Source: JABIDZ01 sp964402905 | Lineage (GTDB): Archaea > Iainarchaeota > Iainarchaeia > Iainarchaeales > JAAZKV01 | Direction: 5' to 3' | NCBI GenBank assembly: GCA_964402905.1 | Contig: CAYODU010000012.1 | Span: forward strand, 1 to 24,311 | Length of the DNA: 24,311 nt | In this document: one piece after another, positions 7,034-13,907 of the stretch | How the letters are laid out: each line of letters opens with the position of its first letter | Position numbering within the stretch: position 1 is the stretch's first letter | Program-made: the position numbers and the translations under genes | The notes under the pieces: generated by a model | What the model was told of the DNA's origin: nothing | The model's input: the letters and a program-made list of their open reading frames with translations, nothing else | Databases searched by the model: none

Positions 7034-7783
7034 ATGGGCAGGAAAGCTTCTTCAATAATTATTGTTTTGATTGTTCTATTGTTAGCATCAATTCCATTTG
7101 CATTAGAATATCTACCCCAATTTTTTCCGGAAAGCATTTTGAGTGAATTTGGCAGTGAAATAGTTTTGGCGCCAATAGTTTGTATAGTAGTTATTTTGTT
7201 TATAGTTCTCATTATTTTTGCAACTCGAGGAAAAAAACAAATTTCTATTCCTTTATTCAATCCAAAACAAAAAAGGGATAGTCTTGTCAGCCAGCTAAAA
7301 GAAGCTGAGAAACAATTCTTAAAACACAAAATTGATAAAGATACTTTTGATAAAATTTCAAAAGAAAAAAATGCCGAGCTCATTAAAATTGAAGCAGAAA
7401 TTGACGCTGGAAAAAAGCACACACTTGGTGAAAAAGATATTAAAAAAATGGAGGGGCTTTCTCAGGATAAAAAAGAAGTTTTAACTGGGCTACTTGAGCA
7501 AAAGCAGAAAAAAATTCATGAACTACAAATAGCAGAAAGAAGTTACCTAAAAAGAAAAATTGATGAACAGGCTTACAAAAAAATTAGCTCTGAAATAAAA
7601 GAAGAAATTATTTCTATTGAGGGACAGATAAAAGCAATTCAGACAGCAGAAGAAATTGCAAAGCTAAAGTTACAACTTAAAGCAGGTGCAAAAGAAATAA
7701 CTTTGCAGGAAAAAAAATCCAAGAACCGCCCAGAAACAAGTCTTGAAGATGATGTTTTCTCACAACTTGACATGAGAAAATGA
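7034..7783 (+). CDS. Membrane-anchored coiled-coil protein with a duplicated 36-residue module
   Basis: Not recognised as a named family. The 249-residue protein has two transmembrane helices near its N-terminus (about 8-24 and 43-64) joined by a short loop, so the C-terminal 180 residues probably lie in the cytoplasm. That region is charged and helical. It contains two copies of one module, at 88-123 and 164-199, with 17 of 36 residues identical by my alignment (shared pattern A-E-x3-L-K-x-K-I-D, then K-I-S-x-E). The module resembles the short SHOCT-type pattern in spacing (a hairpin of two helices with a K-I-D turn), which is inference. The gene stands alone, divergent from the isomerase and convergent with the flavodoxin gene. 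A role as membrane scaffold or oligomerising factor is possible; I would not assign one. Confidence 0.75.
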   Translation: MGRKASSIIIVLIVLLLASIPFALEYLPQFFPESILSEFGSEIVLAPIVCIVVILFIVLIIFATRGKKQISIPLFNPKQKRDSLVSQLKEAEKQFLKHKIDKDTFDKISKEKNAELIKIEAEIDAGKKHTLGEKDIKKMEGLSQDKKEVLTGLLEQKQKKIHELQIAERSYLKRKIDEQAYKKISSEIKEEIISIEGQIKAIQTAEEIAKLKLQLKAGAKEITLQEKKSKNRPETSLEDDVFSQLDMRK

Positions 7784-7798
7784 TATTTTTACTAAAAC

Positions 7799-8278
7799 CT
7801 AAATTTTCTCAATTAATTTATCAAAGAACTTTTCTACTTCAATAAGCTTTTTTTTATCAAATTCAAAAATACTTGTGAACGCTTGACTCTCAATTACTTT
7901 TCCACCACGCATTGATAATAGACTCTTCATTTTTTTTATTGTTCTGCCAGGTAAACCAATGCCCGTTGCAAACAAAACAAATTTTTTATTATTTGCTTTT
8001 GGAAGATTTCTTATAAAAACATTTATTGCGGGAACAGAAGTAAAAGAAACTATTGGTGTCCCAACAATTATTGCATCAAAAGAAGTTATATCAAGAGATT
8101 TGTTTTCCAAAACAATTTTTTTTTCGTGCTTGAACTGTTTCTTGGGCTCAATATCGGGCGAAATTTTGATTTCTTCTTTTGTAACAAGAAAATCTTTTTT
8201 AGAAAAAAGTTCTTCTAGCTTTAGGATAACTTTGGGCGTTTCACCAAAAGAATAATATGCCAGTAAAACACTTTTCAT
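7799..8278 (-). CDS. Flavodoxin-like protein
   Basis: A 159-residue flavodoxin-fold protein expected to bind FMN and serve in electron transfer or as a small oxidoreductase. The first strand and phosphate-binding loop read LLAYYSFGETPK (4-15). The middle strand is DAIIVGTPIVSF with an aromatic nearby (about 74-85), and KFVLFATGIGLPG (about 105-117) supplies the third binding loop. No iron-sulfur cysteines are present, so it is not a fused ferredoxin. I start it at the ATG at 8278 because MKSVLLAYYS is the family N-terminus; an in-frame ATG at 8302 would add eight unlikely residues (MPFRQKLF) but is closer to the TATA-like sequence near 8337-8346. It converges with the preceding gene with a 15-bp gap. 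The redox partner is unknown. Confidence 0.85.
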   Translation of the reverse strand: MKSVLLAYYSFGETPKVILKLEELFSKKDFLVTKEEIKISPDIEPKKQFKHEKKIVLENKSLDITSFDAIIVGTPIVSFTSVPAINVFIRNLPKANNKKFVLFATGIGLPGRTIKKMKSLLSMRGGKVIESQAFTSIFEFDKKKLIEVEKFFDKLIEKI

Positions 8279-8383
8279 AAAGAGCTTTTGCCTAAAAGGC
8301 ATTTTAATACTTTTCTGAGAAAAACAACGAGGGATAGATTTAAAAGCAAATAAAAGAATTTACTTTATTTCTTTTCCAAGATC

Positions 8384-8971
8384 TTAATCTATAGAAAGCA
8401 TTTCAATTTCAAAAACAAGTGTTTTTCCTGCCATCTCTGGATTAAAATCAATTATCGCAGTGGTATCATTCTTTTCTTTTACTATTCCATTCAAACCATT
8501 TCCTGCTGAAACAGTCATCCCCACAATTAGTTCATCAAAATTCAAAAAATTATTTTTATCCAAAGTAACTATTTTTGATTGCTGGTATTCTCCGTATGCA
8601 TCTGCTGGCTGGAGAGTAACTGTCTTCTTTTCCCCAACTTTCATTCCAATAACCGCTGCATCAAATCCTTTTATCATTTGTCCAGCGCCCGCAGTAAATT
8701 CCAATGGACTTTTTCCAATACTTGAATCAAATATTTTTCCGTCTTCAAATCTACCCGTGTAATTCACTGATACTTTGTCACCCACTTGAACCTTTTTAAA
8801 ATCTGACAAATTATTGTATGTATTAGTACTTTTATCTTCAGAAATACTTGTTGAATTATTTACATCTAAACCCATTAAACCACCCACATTTTGTTGTGTG
8901 CTGTCAGTACAACCAAAAAGCAGGAAAGCTACTGCCAACAATAAAACAACTAAGAAAGCTATTTTTTTCAT
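8384..8971 (-). CDS. Lipoprotein FKBP-type (SlyD-like) peptidyl-prolyl isomerase
   Basis: A 195-residue extracytoplasmic proline isomerase. Residues 1-20 form a signal peptide ending in the lipobox LLFG-C (C21), predicting a lipid anchor on the outer face of the membrane. A Ser/Thr/Asn-rich linker follows (22-60). The FKBP domain has VSVNYTGRFEDGKIFDSS (about 70-87), the hydrophobic pocket around QMIKGFDAAVIGM and the VGEKKTVTLQPADAYGEY strand, followed by the SlyD-type insert-in-flap region and a closing AGKTLVFEIEML. It probably assists folding of exported proteins. The ATG at 8971 is preferred to the in-frame TTG at 8980 because MKKIAFL is a normal signal-peptide start. Its neighbours do not suggest a specific client. 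Confidence 0.92.
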   Translation of the reverse strand: MKKIAFLVVLLLAVAFLLFGCTDSTQQNVGGLMGLDVNNSTSISEDKSTNTYNNLSDFKKVQVGDKVSVNYTGRFEDGKIFDSSIGKSPLEFTAGAGQMIKGFDAAVIGMKVGEKKTVTLQPADAYGEYQQSKIVTLDKNNFLNFDELIVGMTVSAGNGLNGIVKEKNDTTAIIDFNPEMAGKTLVFEIEMLSID

Positions 8972-9017
8972 TTTTATCAAATAATTTTGGCTTAGAAGAA
9001 TTAAAAAGCCTTTCCGG

Positions 9018-9033
9018 TAGAAAAGCTTTTCTA
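9018..9033. repeat. Perfect 16-bp palindrome at a gene end
   Basis: TAGAAAAGCTTTTCTA is fully self-complementary and covers the stop codon of the methyltransferase gene on the minus strand. It could form a short hairpin that slows polymerase between two genes of the same strand. Similar cores occur at 711-718 and 20160-20171. Confidence 0.4.
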
Positions 9034-9498
9034 GCCCTTTTTCCTTGCCCTAAGTTGCAAGTATTGTTCCTCTGTTTCAATTTGTTTTATATCAATAAAA
9101 CCATTTTTTTCAAGTAATTGGGAAAGAGTATCTAAATCATAACCAAAAAAGTGATGGTCCTCATTGTAATTCTCAAAACCATATATTTTGTTTAGTGCCC
9201 ACTCTTTTTTCTGTCCTTTTTCTTCAACAAATAATCGACAAAAATATGCAATATTTGGAACAATTATCTCAACAAAACCGCCTTTTTTTGTTACACGAAA
9301 CATCTCTTTTACTGCAAGCTCTGCTTTTTTCCGCGGCAAGTGTTCTAAGAAGAACCTTGAGAAAACCTCTTCAAATTCTTCATTCTTAAAAGGTAATTTT
9401 TCAGCATTACCAACAACATCAGCACCAATATTTTTTCTAATATCAAAGTGAAGGTAACCTTCTCTTGGTTTATTCCCTGAACCGATTTCAAGTTTCAT
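9031..9498 (-). CDS. Small class I SAM-dependent methyltransferase (Methyltransf_11-like)
   Basis: A 155-residue Rossmann-fold methyltransferase. Motif I is LEIGSGNKP (3-11). The acidic residue that binds the SAM ribose is in LHFDIRK, and the motif II/III region reads GNAEKLPFKNEEFEEVFS, which is typical of the family. FFLEHL and FRVTKKGGFVEIIVPN (motif post-III) complete the core. The substrate cannot be read from the sequence; relatives act on small molecules, sugars or lipids. The ATG at 9498 is chosen over the ATG at 9519 because GGTG lies exactly 5 nt upstream, as for other genes here. It precedes the FKBP lipoprotein gene by about 60 bp on the same strand, with a palindrome between them. 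Confidence 0.85.
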   Translation of the reverse strand: MKLEIGSGNKPREGYLHFDIRKNIGADVVGNAEKLPFKNEEFEEVFSRFFLEHLPRKKAELAVKEMFRVTKKGGFVEIIVPNIAYFCRLFVEEKGQKKEWALNKIYGFENYNEDHHFFGYDLDTLSQLLEKNGFIDIKQIETEEQYLQLRARKKG

Positions 9499-9555
9499 TT
9501 TCGCACCCAAATAAATCACTTTTCCGATTTGTATGAAATAATTGTGGGAAAGAAG

Positions 9556-9564
9556 TTTTTATAT
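9556..9564 (+). promoter_or_regulatory. TATA box of the VTT-like gene
   Basis: TTTTTATAT is followed about 30 bp later by the predicted start; a GGAG (9602-9605) lies 11 nt before the ATG at 9617. It reads divergently from the methyltransferase gene. Confidence 0.5.
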
Positions 9565-9616
9565 GTAATTGCATAGACTAATTTAAAGACAAACACATAC
9601 TGGAGATAAATAAATT

Positions 9617-10246
9617 ATGGATATATTGTTTTTGCTTTTTGAATGGATAGTTGTTTTTGTATTCAATGTAATACCCGCCTTTGCTCCACCCACATGGATA
9701 ACACTTTCATACTTCAACATAACTTTTTCTCAGAATATTTTCCTACTTATTTTTATTGGAGTTACAGCTTCAACTGTCGGAAGATTTGTTCTGGCAAAGT
9801 TAAGTGGTTATGTGACAGAAAAAAAAGCAAGTGTCAAAAAGAAAAAAGAAATGGATTATCTAAAAAGAAAGCTTTTGGCAAAACCATTTAAAAAATTTGT
9901 TTTCACTCTACTCTTTTCCCTAAGTCCGCTCCCATCAAATGCATTGTTTATTGCTGTGGGGGCAACAAAAACAAGGCTACGCGAAGTATTAGCAGGCTTT
10001 TTTATCGGACGAACAATAAGCTACCTATTTTTGGTTTTCACTACAGAAAAAATATTTTCTTCTCTTCAATTAAATCTGAGCGGAGACGCAACGGTAATAA
10101 CAATAGTCATTGAAATAATCGGAGCAATTTCAATAATAACTTTCTTTTTAATTGATTGGAAAAAGTTAATTGAGGGAAAAGGTAAAAAAATAAATAGGAA
10201 AAAAATAGATAAAAATAAAACAAAAAAAGTAAATACAAAGAAATAA
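9617..10246 (+). CDS. Membrane protein resembling the VTT/DedA (SNARE-associated) family
   Basis: A 209-residue integral membrane protein. The hydrophobic segments are at about 3-22, 36-56, 93-112, 128-146 and 155-178. The order of features fits the VTT/DedA fold: an N-terminal re-entrant stretch with PAFAPPTW (20-27), and a second one with LSPLPSNALFIAVGA, ending in the family-like GFFIGRTISY (about 127-136). Members of this family move lipids across membranes or act in envelope homeostasis. The extremely Lys-rich tail (about 180-209) probably lies in the cytoplasm. The fit is from pattern memory rather than strong identity, so another small permease family is possible. It has its own promoter. 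Confidence 0.6.
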   Translation: MDILFLLFEWIVVFVFNVIPAFAPPTWITLSYFNITFSQNIFLLIFIGVTASTVGRFVLAKLSGYVTEKKASVKKKKEMDYLKRKLLAKPFKKFVFTLLFSLSPLPSNALFIAVGATKTRLREVLAGFFIGRTISYLFLVFTTEKIFSSLQLNLSGDATVITIVIEIIGAISIITFFLIDWKKLIEGKGKKINRKKIDKNKTKKVNTKK

Positions 10247-10278
10247 AACGAAGGCTTAAGGATTAAATAATACTTGCA

Positions 10279-10286
10279 TTTATATA
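10279..10286 (+). promoter_or_regulatory. TATA box giving a leaderless regulator mRNA
   Basis: TTTATATA is centred about 27 bp before the ATG at 10309 and no GG-rich ribosome-binding site is present, so transcription should begin at or within a base or two of the start codon. Confidence 0.6.
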
Positions 10287-10308
10287 ATTCATCAAGAGTG
10301 AATAACGA

Positions 10309-10677
10309 ATGGTTGATTTTACTTGTAAACAAATTAATGCAAATGATTTAATCAAATGCACTTTTGGTTTGAATAAAACCGAACTAAGAATTTTTTTGTT
10401 TTTGCTCAAAAGCAAACTTTGTATAAATTCTTCCGAAATAGCAAAACATCTTTCACTTGACCGAACAACAATACAAAAGGGAATGAAAAAAATGCTTGAA
10501 AAAGGAATTGTTGAAAGAAGACAAGATAATCTTGACAGTGGAGGATATGTTTTACTTTACTGTGTGAAAAAAAAGCCGGAGCTGGAGAAAAAAATGAAGG
10601 AAATTCTTGCGTCCTGGAAACAAAACGTTGACAATGAACTAGAAAGTGTTTTTGGGCACGCAAAAATGATTGAGTAA
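10309..10677 (+). CDS. Winged-helix (TrmB/MarR-like) transcriptional regulator
   Basis: A 122-residue DNA-binding protein. The helix-turn-helix spans about 37-61 (NSSEIAKHLSLDRTTIQKGM), preceded by FGLNKTELRIFLFLL and followed by the wing residues LEKGIVERRQDN and GGYVLLYCV. This whole arrangement, including the glycine pair in the wing and the terminal helix ending near ELESVFGH, is familiar from small archaeal TrmB-like regulators. No ligand domain is present. Targets are unknown: no clear palindrome was seen at its own promoter, and its neighbours (VTT-like protein, CoA-binding protein) do not suggest one. It is probably translated from a leaderless mRNA. Confidence 0.85.
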   Translation: MVDFTCKQINANDLIKCTFGLNKTELRIFLFLLKSKLCINSSEIAKHLSLDRTTIQKGMKKMLEKGIVERRQDNLDSGGYVLLYCVKKKPELEKKMKEILASWKQNVDNELESVFGHAKMIE

Positions 10678-10725
10678 AAGTTAATGTAACTTTACAGATT
10701 TTTTAAAAATCATTTTTTTATTTTT

Positions 10726-11094
10726 ATGGAAAAAGAGAGTTATGCAATTGTTGGAGCCAGTAATAATCCACAAAAATACGGTTACAAAATAATGCTTTCA
10801 CTAAAGGAACTAGGTTATAAAGTTTTTCCTGTTAACCCAAGAGAAGATACTATTTTGGGCAAAAGGGTTTTCAGAAACATTGGCGAAATAAATGAAAAAG
10901 TGGATTGGGTTGTTTTTGTTATTCCCCCTGAGGCATCAGAAAAAGTGCTTTTAGAATTAAAAGAAAAGGGTTTGAAAAAAGCATGGTTTCAACCCGGAAG
11001 CGAGAGCCAAAAAGCAATTGATTTTTGCAAAGAAAACGGTATTTTGTGCATTTATGGTAAATGTATCATGGTTGAAAAAGGAAATATAAAATAA
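10726..11094 (+). CDS. CoA-binding domain protein (YccU family)
   Basis: A 122-residue single-domain Rossmann protein of the CoA_binding_2 family. The nucleotide loop is IVGASNNPQKYGYK (8-21), followed by YKVFPVNP (31-38) and the conserved GKRVFRNIGEI. VDWVVFVIPPE (59-69), the AWFQPGSES turn (86-94) and a final IYGKCIMVE complete the domain. Family members bind CoA tightly in crystal structures, but the physiological role is not settled; it resembles the CoA-binding domain of succinyl-CoA and acyl-CoA synthetases without the catalytic parts. The ATG at 10726 fits the family N-terminus. It stands between the regulator and the antiporter, both on the same strand, with gaps of 48 and 75 bp. Confidence 0.9.
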   Translation: MEKESYAIVGASNNPQKYGYKIMLSLKELGYKVFPVNPREDTILGKRVFRNIGEINEKVDWVVFVIPPEASEKVLLELKEKGLKKAWFQPGSESQKAIDFCKENGILCIYGKCIMVEKGNIK

Positions 11095-11169
11095 AAAAAA
11101 TAAGCGACAAAAAAAAGAGACAGTTAGCTTTTTATTTACTAAACAACTTAATTTTCACAAGGTGTATTA

Positions 11170-12474
11170 ATGATTGATGTAGTAACAGCGTTCCTAATGG
11201 TTGCCGTGATTATAATTATCGGTTACTTTGGAATGATTTTATTCAAGAAAACAAAAATATCAGAATTAATCATTCTAATGGTTATTGGTTTGCTTATTGG
11301 ACCAATATTCAATCTTCTTGGCCCTGCAGAACTAGCGATTTTCCAAAGCTTTTTGCCTTTCTTTGCTGCATTTGCACTAATAATAATTCTTTTTGAAGGT
11401 GGAATGCAACTAAACTTTTTCAAAGCGATTCGTTCAGTTGGAGATGCTTTCGGTTTTACTATATTGGTTTTTTTAATTAACTTGATTCTTGTTGTGGGCG
11501 CACTATGGTTAATCGCCGAATTCAATATTATACAATTTGATTTGCTTACAGGACTTCTTGTAGCAGCAATAATCGGCGGAACAAGTTCGGCAATAATAAT
11601 TCCCCTTGTAAAAAATGCTTCTGCAAGAGAAGAAACAAAAACTCTTCTAAATCTTGAATCTGCACTAACAGATGCATTGTGTGTAATTACAGCAGTGGCT
11701 GTTGCAGAAGTAATGTTAATTGGTTCTGTGAGCGTGACACAAATCGGTGCAGGAATACTTGCCAATTTCACTATCGCAGCAGTAGTAGGTTTTGTTGCTG
11801 GACTTTTGTGGTTGAGATTATTATCATACTTACAAGGAAAATCATACGAGTACTTGATGACTATTGCAGCCCTACTCTTAATTTACTCAATTGTTGAATT
11901 ATTCAAAGGCAATGGAGCAATTGCGGCACTTGTATTTGGTTTAGTTCTTGGAAACAGCGTAGATATAACAACAATGCTAAAATTAAGAGTAAGACAGATA
12001 GATAATTCAATAAAATCATTTCAAAACGAAATTTCTTTTCTTGTAAGAACTTTTTTCTTTGTTTATCTAGGGATACTATTCAAAGTAGAGTACTTAACAA
12101 AAGAAGTTATCCTAATCTCAGTTGCAATAATAGTAATAATAATAATTTCTCGTTACTTCGGAGCAAAAATACTTGGAATATTAAAACCAATATTTAAGCC
12201 GGATACAAAACTAATAACAACAATGAGCGCAAGGGGACTGGCAGCAGCTGTCCTTGTTTCTCTTCCGATGAGCATGGGCCTAAATATTGCATTGCCAATA
12301 TTAGATCAGATAACCGCAATAGCTTTCATAGTTATTTTCCTTTCAAATATTCTTACAACAATAGGAATATTTATTTCTGAAAAAGGAAAACCAAAAAATA
12401 TGGACGAAGAGAAAAAAGATATTTTAAAGGAAATCAAAGTAGAGTCTTCGCCAGAAAAAACAACTAAAAAGTGA
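11170..12474 (+). CDS. Cation/proton antiporter, CPA superfamily (NhaP/Kef-like)
   Basis: A 434-residue membrane antiporter of the Na+/H+ exchanger superfamily with about 12-13 hydrophobic segments. Landmarks: IGLLIGPIFNLLGP (39-52), LFEGGMQLN (74-82), GGTSSAIIIPLV (136-147) in the first unwound helix region, and NLESALTDALCVI (161-173), the ion-binding motif with Glu163 and Asp168. CPA1 exchangers usually have Asn before that Asp; here it is Thr167. The tail (about 408-434) is charged and without a TrkA-N domain. It probably balances Na+ or K+ against protons; the ion cannot be read. GGTG (11161-11164) is exactly 5 nt before the ATG, and a TATA-like TTTTTATTT lies at 11129-11137. proS follows after only 5 nt. 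Confidence 0.9.
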   Translation: MIDVVTAFLMVAVIIIIGYFGMILFKKTKISELIILMVIGLLIGPIFNLLGPAELAIFQSFLPFFAAFALIIILFEGGMQLNFFKAIRSVGDAFGFTILVFLINLILVVGALWLIAEFNIIQFDLLTGLLVAAIIGGTSSAIIIPLVKNASAREETKTLLNLESALTDALCVITAVAVAEVMLIGSVSVTQIGAGILANFTIAAVVGFVAGLLWLRLLSYLQGKSYEYLMTIAALLLIYSIVELFKGNGAIAALVFGLVLGNSVDITTMLKLRVRQIDNSIKSFQNEISFLVRTFFFVYLGILFKVEYLTKEVILISVAIIVIIIISRYFGAKILGILKPIFKPDTKLITTMSARGLAAAVLVSLPMSMGLNIALPILDQITAIAFIVIFLSNILTTIGIFISEKGKPKNMDEEKKDILKEIKVESSPEKTTKK

Positions 12475-12479
12475 GTAGA

Positions 12480-13841
12480 ATGATTATAAATAAAGATGAA
12501 CAGAAATTTTCTTTGTGGTGGAACAAAACCATTACTGATGGAGAGCTTGCGGATATAAGATACAAAATAAAAGGCTTTTTTGTTTGGATGCCTTACGGCT
12601 TTTCACTGATGAAAAACATTAAGACTTACTGGGACAGTTTATTTGAAGAAGAAAACATAAAAGAAATGTATTTTCCGCTTCTAGTACCAACCGAATACGC
12701 AGAAAATAACTCGAGCTGGTGGAATTCTTTCAAAGAACAAGCACTCTACTCAATGGGTTATTTTGAAAATGATAAAAAAACTTTTTTAAGACCAACCGGA
12801 GAACCAGCAATGTACCCCATGTTCAGTCTTTGGATAAGAAGCCACAGAGACCTTCCTTTGAGAATATATGAAACTGTCAATTCTTATCGAAACGAAACAA
12901 AATCAACAAAAGCATTTGTGAGAGATGTTGAAATTGGGCCATGGTATGAAATACACACTTGCAGTGCCACAAAAGAAGAATCGGAAAAAGAAATTGAACT
13001 CGCAATAAAAATGAATGATATGATATTTGATATGCTTGCTGTTGCAAGAATAAAAGTAAGAAAACCCCAGAGCGATTGTTTTCCCGGAAGTGTAGGCGCA
13101 GTAGAATTTTATACAATGCTAAATGATAAGCTAGTAGAAAATGGGAGCTGTAACAATTTGGGGCAAGCATATGCAAAAGCATTTAATATAACTTACACTG
13201 ATGAGAAAGAAGAAAAGAAATATGTGTGGCAGACCTGCACCGGAAATGGAGAGCGATTTATTGCAGCAGTAATAGGGAATCATGCTGATGAAAAAGGACT
13301 TGTTTTGCCTCCAGAAGTGGCTCCAAAAAAAGTGGCAATTGTTTTATTCAAAGTTAAAGAAAAAGAAGTGAAAATAAAAACGGGTTTGAGTAAAAAAGAA
13401 TTTTATATTATTGAGACAAGTAGTCTTGGAGAAGAAAGATTTAAAGCGGAGAAAACAGGCATCCCATTGAGAATAGAAATCGGTCCGAAAGAGTTAAAGG
13501 AAAAAAGCGTTTTGCTTTGCTATCGCACAGGACAAAAAAAGAAGGTAAAGATAGTTGCAATTGAAAAAGAGATTAAAACTGCTTTGGATGAAATACAAAA
13601 AGAACTTCGTAAAAAAAGCGAAGAAGAATTAAAGGGAAGGATAAAAGAAGCTAAAACAATTGAAGAAGCAAAAAAAACTGCTATTGCAATTGTTGGCTGG
13701 TGCGGAAAAGAAGAGTGTAGCGATTTGATAAAACACAACACAAAAAAGGATATTATTGGAATGACACTTGAGAAAAAGAAAATGAAGTGCATTAACTGTA
13801 AAGAAGAAGGCGAAGCAACATATATTTCTGAATCATACTAA
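12480..13841 (+). CDS. proS: Prolyl-tRNA synthetase, archaeal type, divergent
   Basis: A class IIa synthetase charging tRNA-Pro, 453 residues from the ATG at 12480. Recognisable parts are IKGFFVWMPYGF near the N-terminus, FLRPTGEPAMYPMF (motif with the T-x-E that binds proline), motif 2 SYRNETKSTKAF and the motif 3 region WQTCTGNGERFIAAVIGNHADEKG. The anticodon-binding domain follows from about residue 285. The C-terminal zinc domain has paired cysteines (WCGKEEC and KCINCK) and the family's terminal Tyr. Departures from other archaeal ProRS are TGE instead of TSE, VRDVEI instead of IRLREI, and EIHTCS instead of EAHTAH. An in-frame GTG at 12471 overlaps the antiporter stop; the ATG is preferred because GTGA lies 5 nt upstream. 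It is closely coupled to the antiporter gene. Confidence 0.92.
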   Translation: MIINKDEQKFSLWWNKTITDGELADIRYKIKGFFVWMPYGFSLMKNIKTYWDSLFEEENIKEMYFPLLVPTEYAENNSSWWNSFKEQALYSMGYFENDKKTFLRPTGEPAMYPMFSLWIRSHRDLPLRIYETVNSYRNETKSTKAFVRDVEIGPWYEIHTCSATKEESEKEIELAIKMNDMIFDMLAVARIKVRKPQSDCFPGSVGAVEFYTMLNDKLVENGSCNNLGQAYAKAFNITYTDEKEEKKYVWQTCTGNGERFIAAVIGNHADEKGLVLPPEVAPKKVAIVLFKVKEKEVKIKTGLSKKEFYIIETSSLGEERFKAEKTGIPLRIEIGPKELKEKSVLLCYRTGQKKKVKIVAIEKEIKTALDEIQKELRKKSEEELKGRIKEAKTIEEAKKTAIAIVGWCGKEECSDLIKHNTKKDIIGMTLEKKKMKCINCKEEGEATYISESY

Positions 13842-13876
13842 AAATCTAAGAACAATTTAAAACTTAAAAAAAGAAT

Positions 13877-13895
13877 GTGAGGCAATGAGCCCCAC
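13877..13895 (-). terminator. Hairpin and T-run downstream of metK
   Basis: On the minus strand GTGGGGC pairs with GCCTCAC (one G-U wobble) across a 5-nt loop, followed by ATTCTTTTTTT. It lies 12 nt past the metK stop and looks like an intrinsic terminator. On the plus strand, after proS, the stem has an A-C mismatch and no good T-run. Confidence 0.6.
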
Positions 13896-13907
13896 AATAA
13901 AATTATT

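Noticed and set aside
7021..7422. Open frame of 133 codons on the minus strand
   Set aside because: Antisense to the membrane coiled-coil gene, with Ser/Phe/Ile-rich composition typical of a mirror frame and no promoter or ribosome-binding site.
10698..10712. Palindrome GATTTTTTAAAAATC before the CoA-binding gene
   Set aside because: AT-only with no loop, expected by chance in this composition; not called a terminator or operator.
11223..11771. Open frame of 182 codons on the minus strand
   Set aside because: Lies wholly inside the antiporter gene on the opposite strand; the sequence has no recognisable domain, and the antiporter is clearly real.
12471..12479. GTG start for ProRS overlapping the antiporter stop by 4 bp
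   Set aside because: The ATG at 12480 has GTGA at the usual 5-nt spacing and a normal N-terminus; GTG remains possible but less likely.
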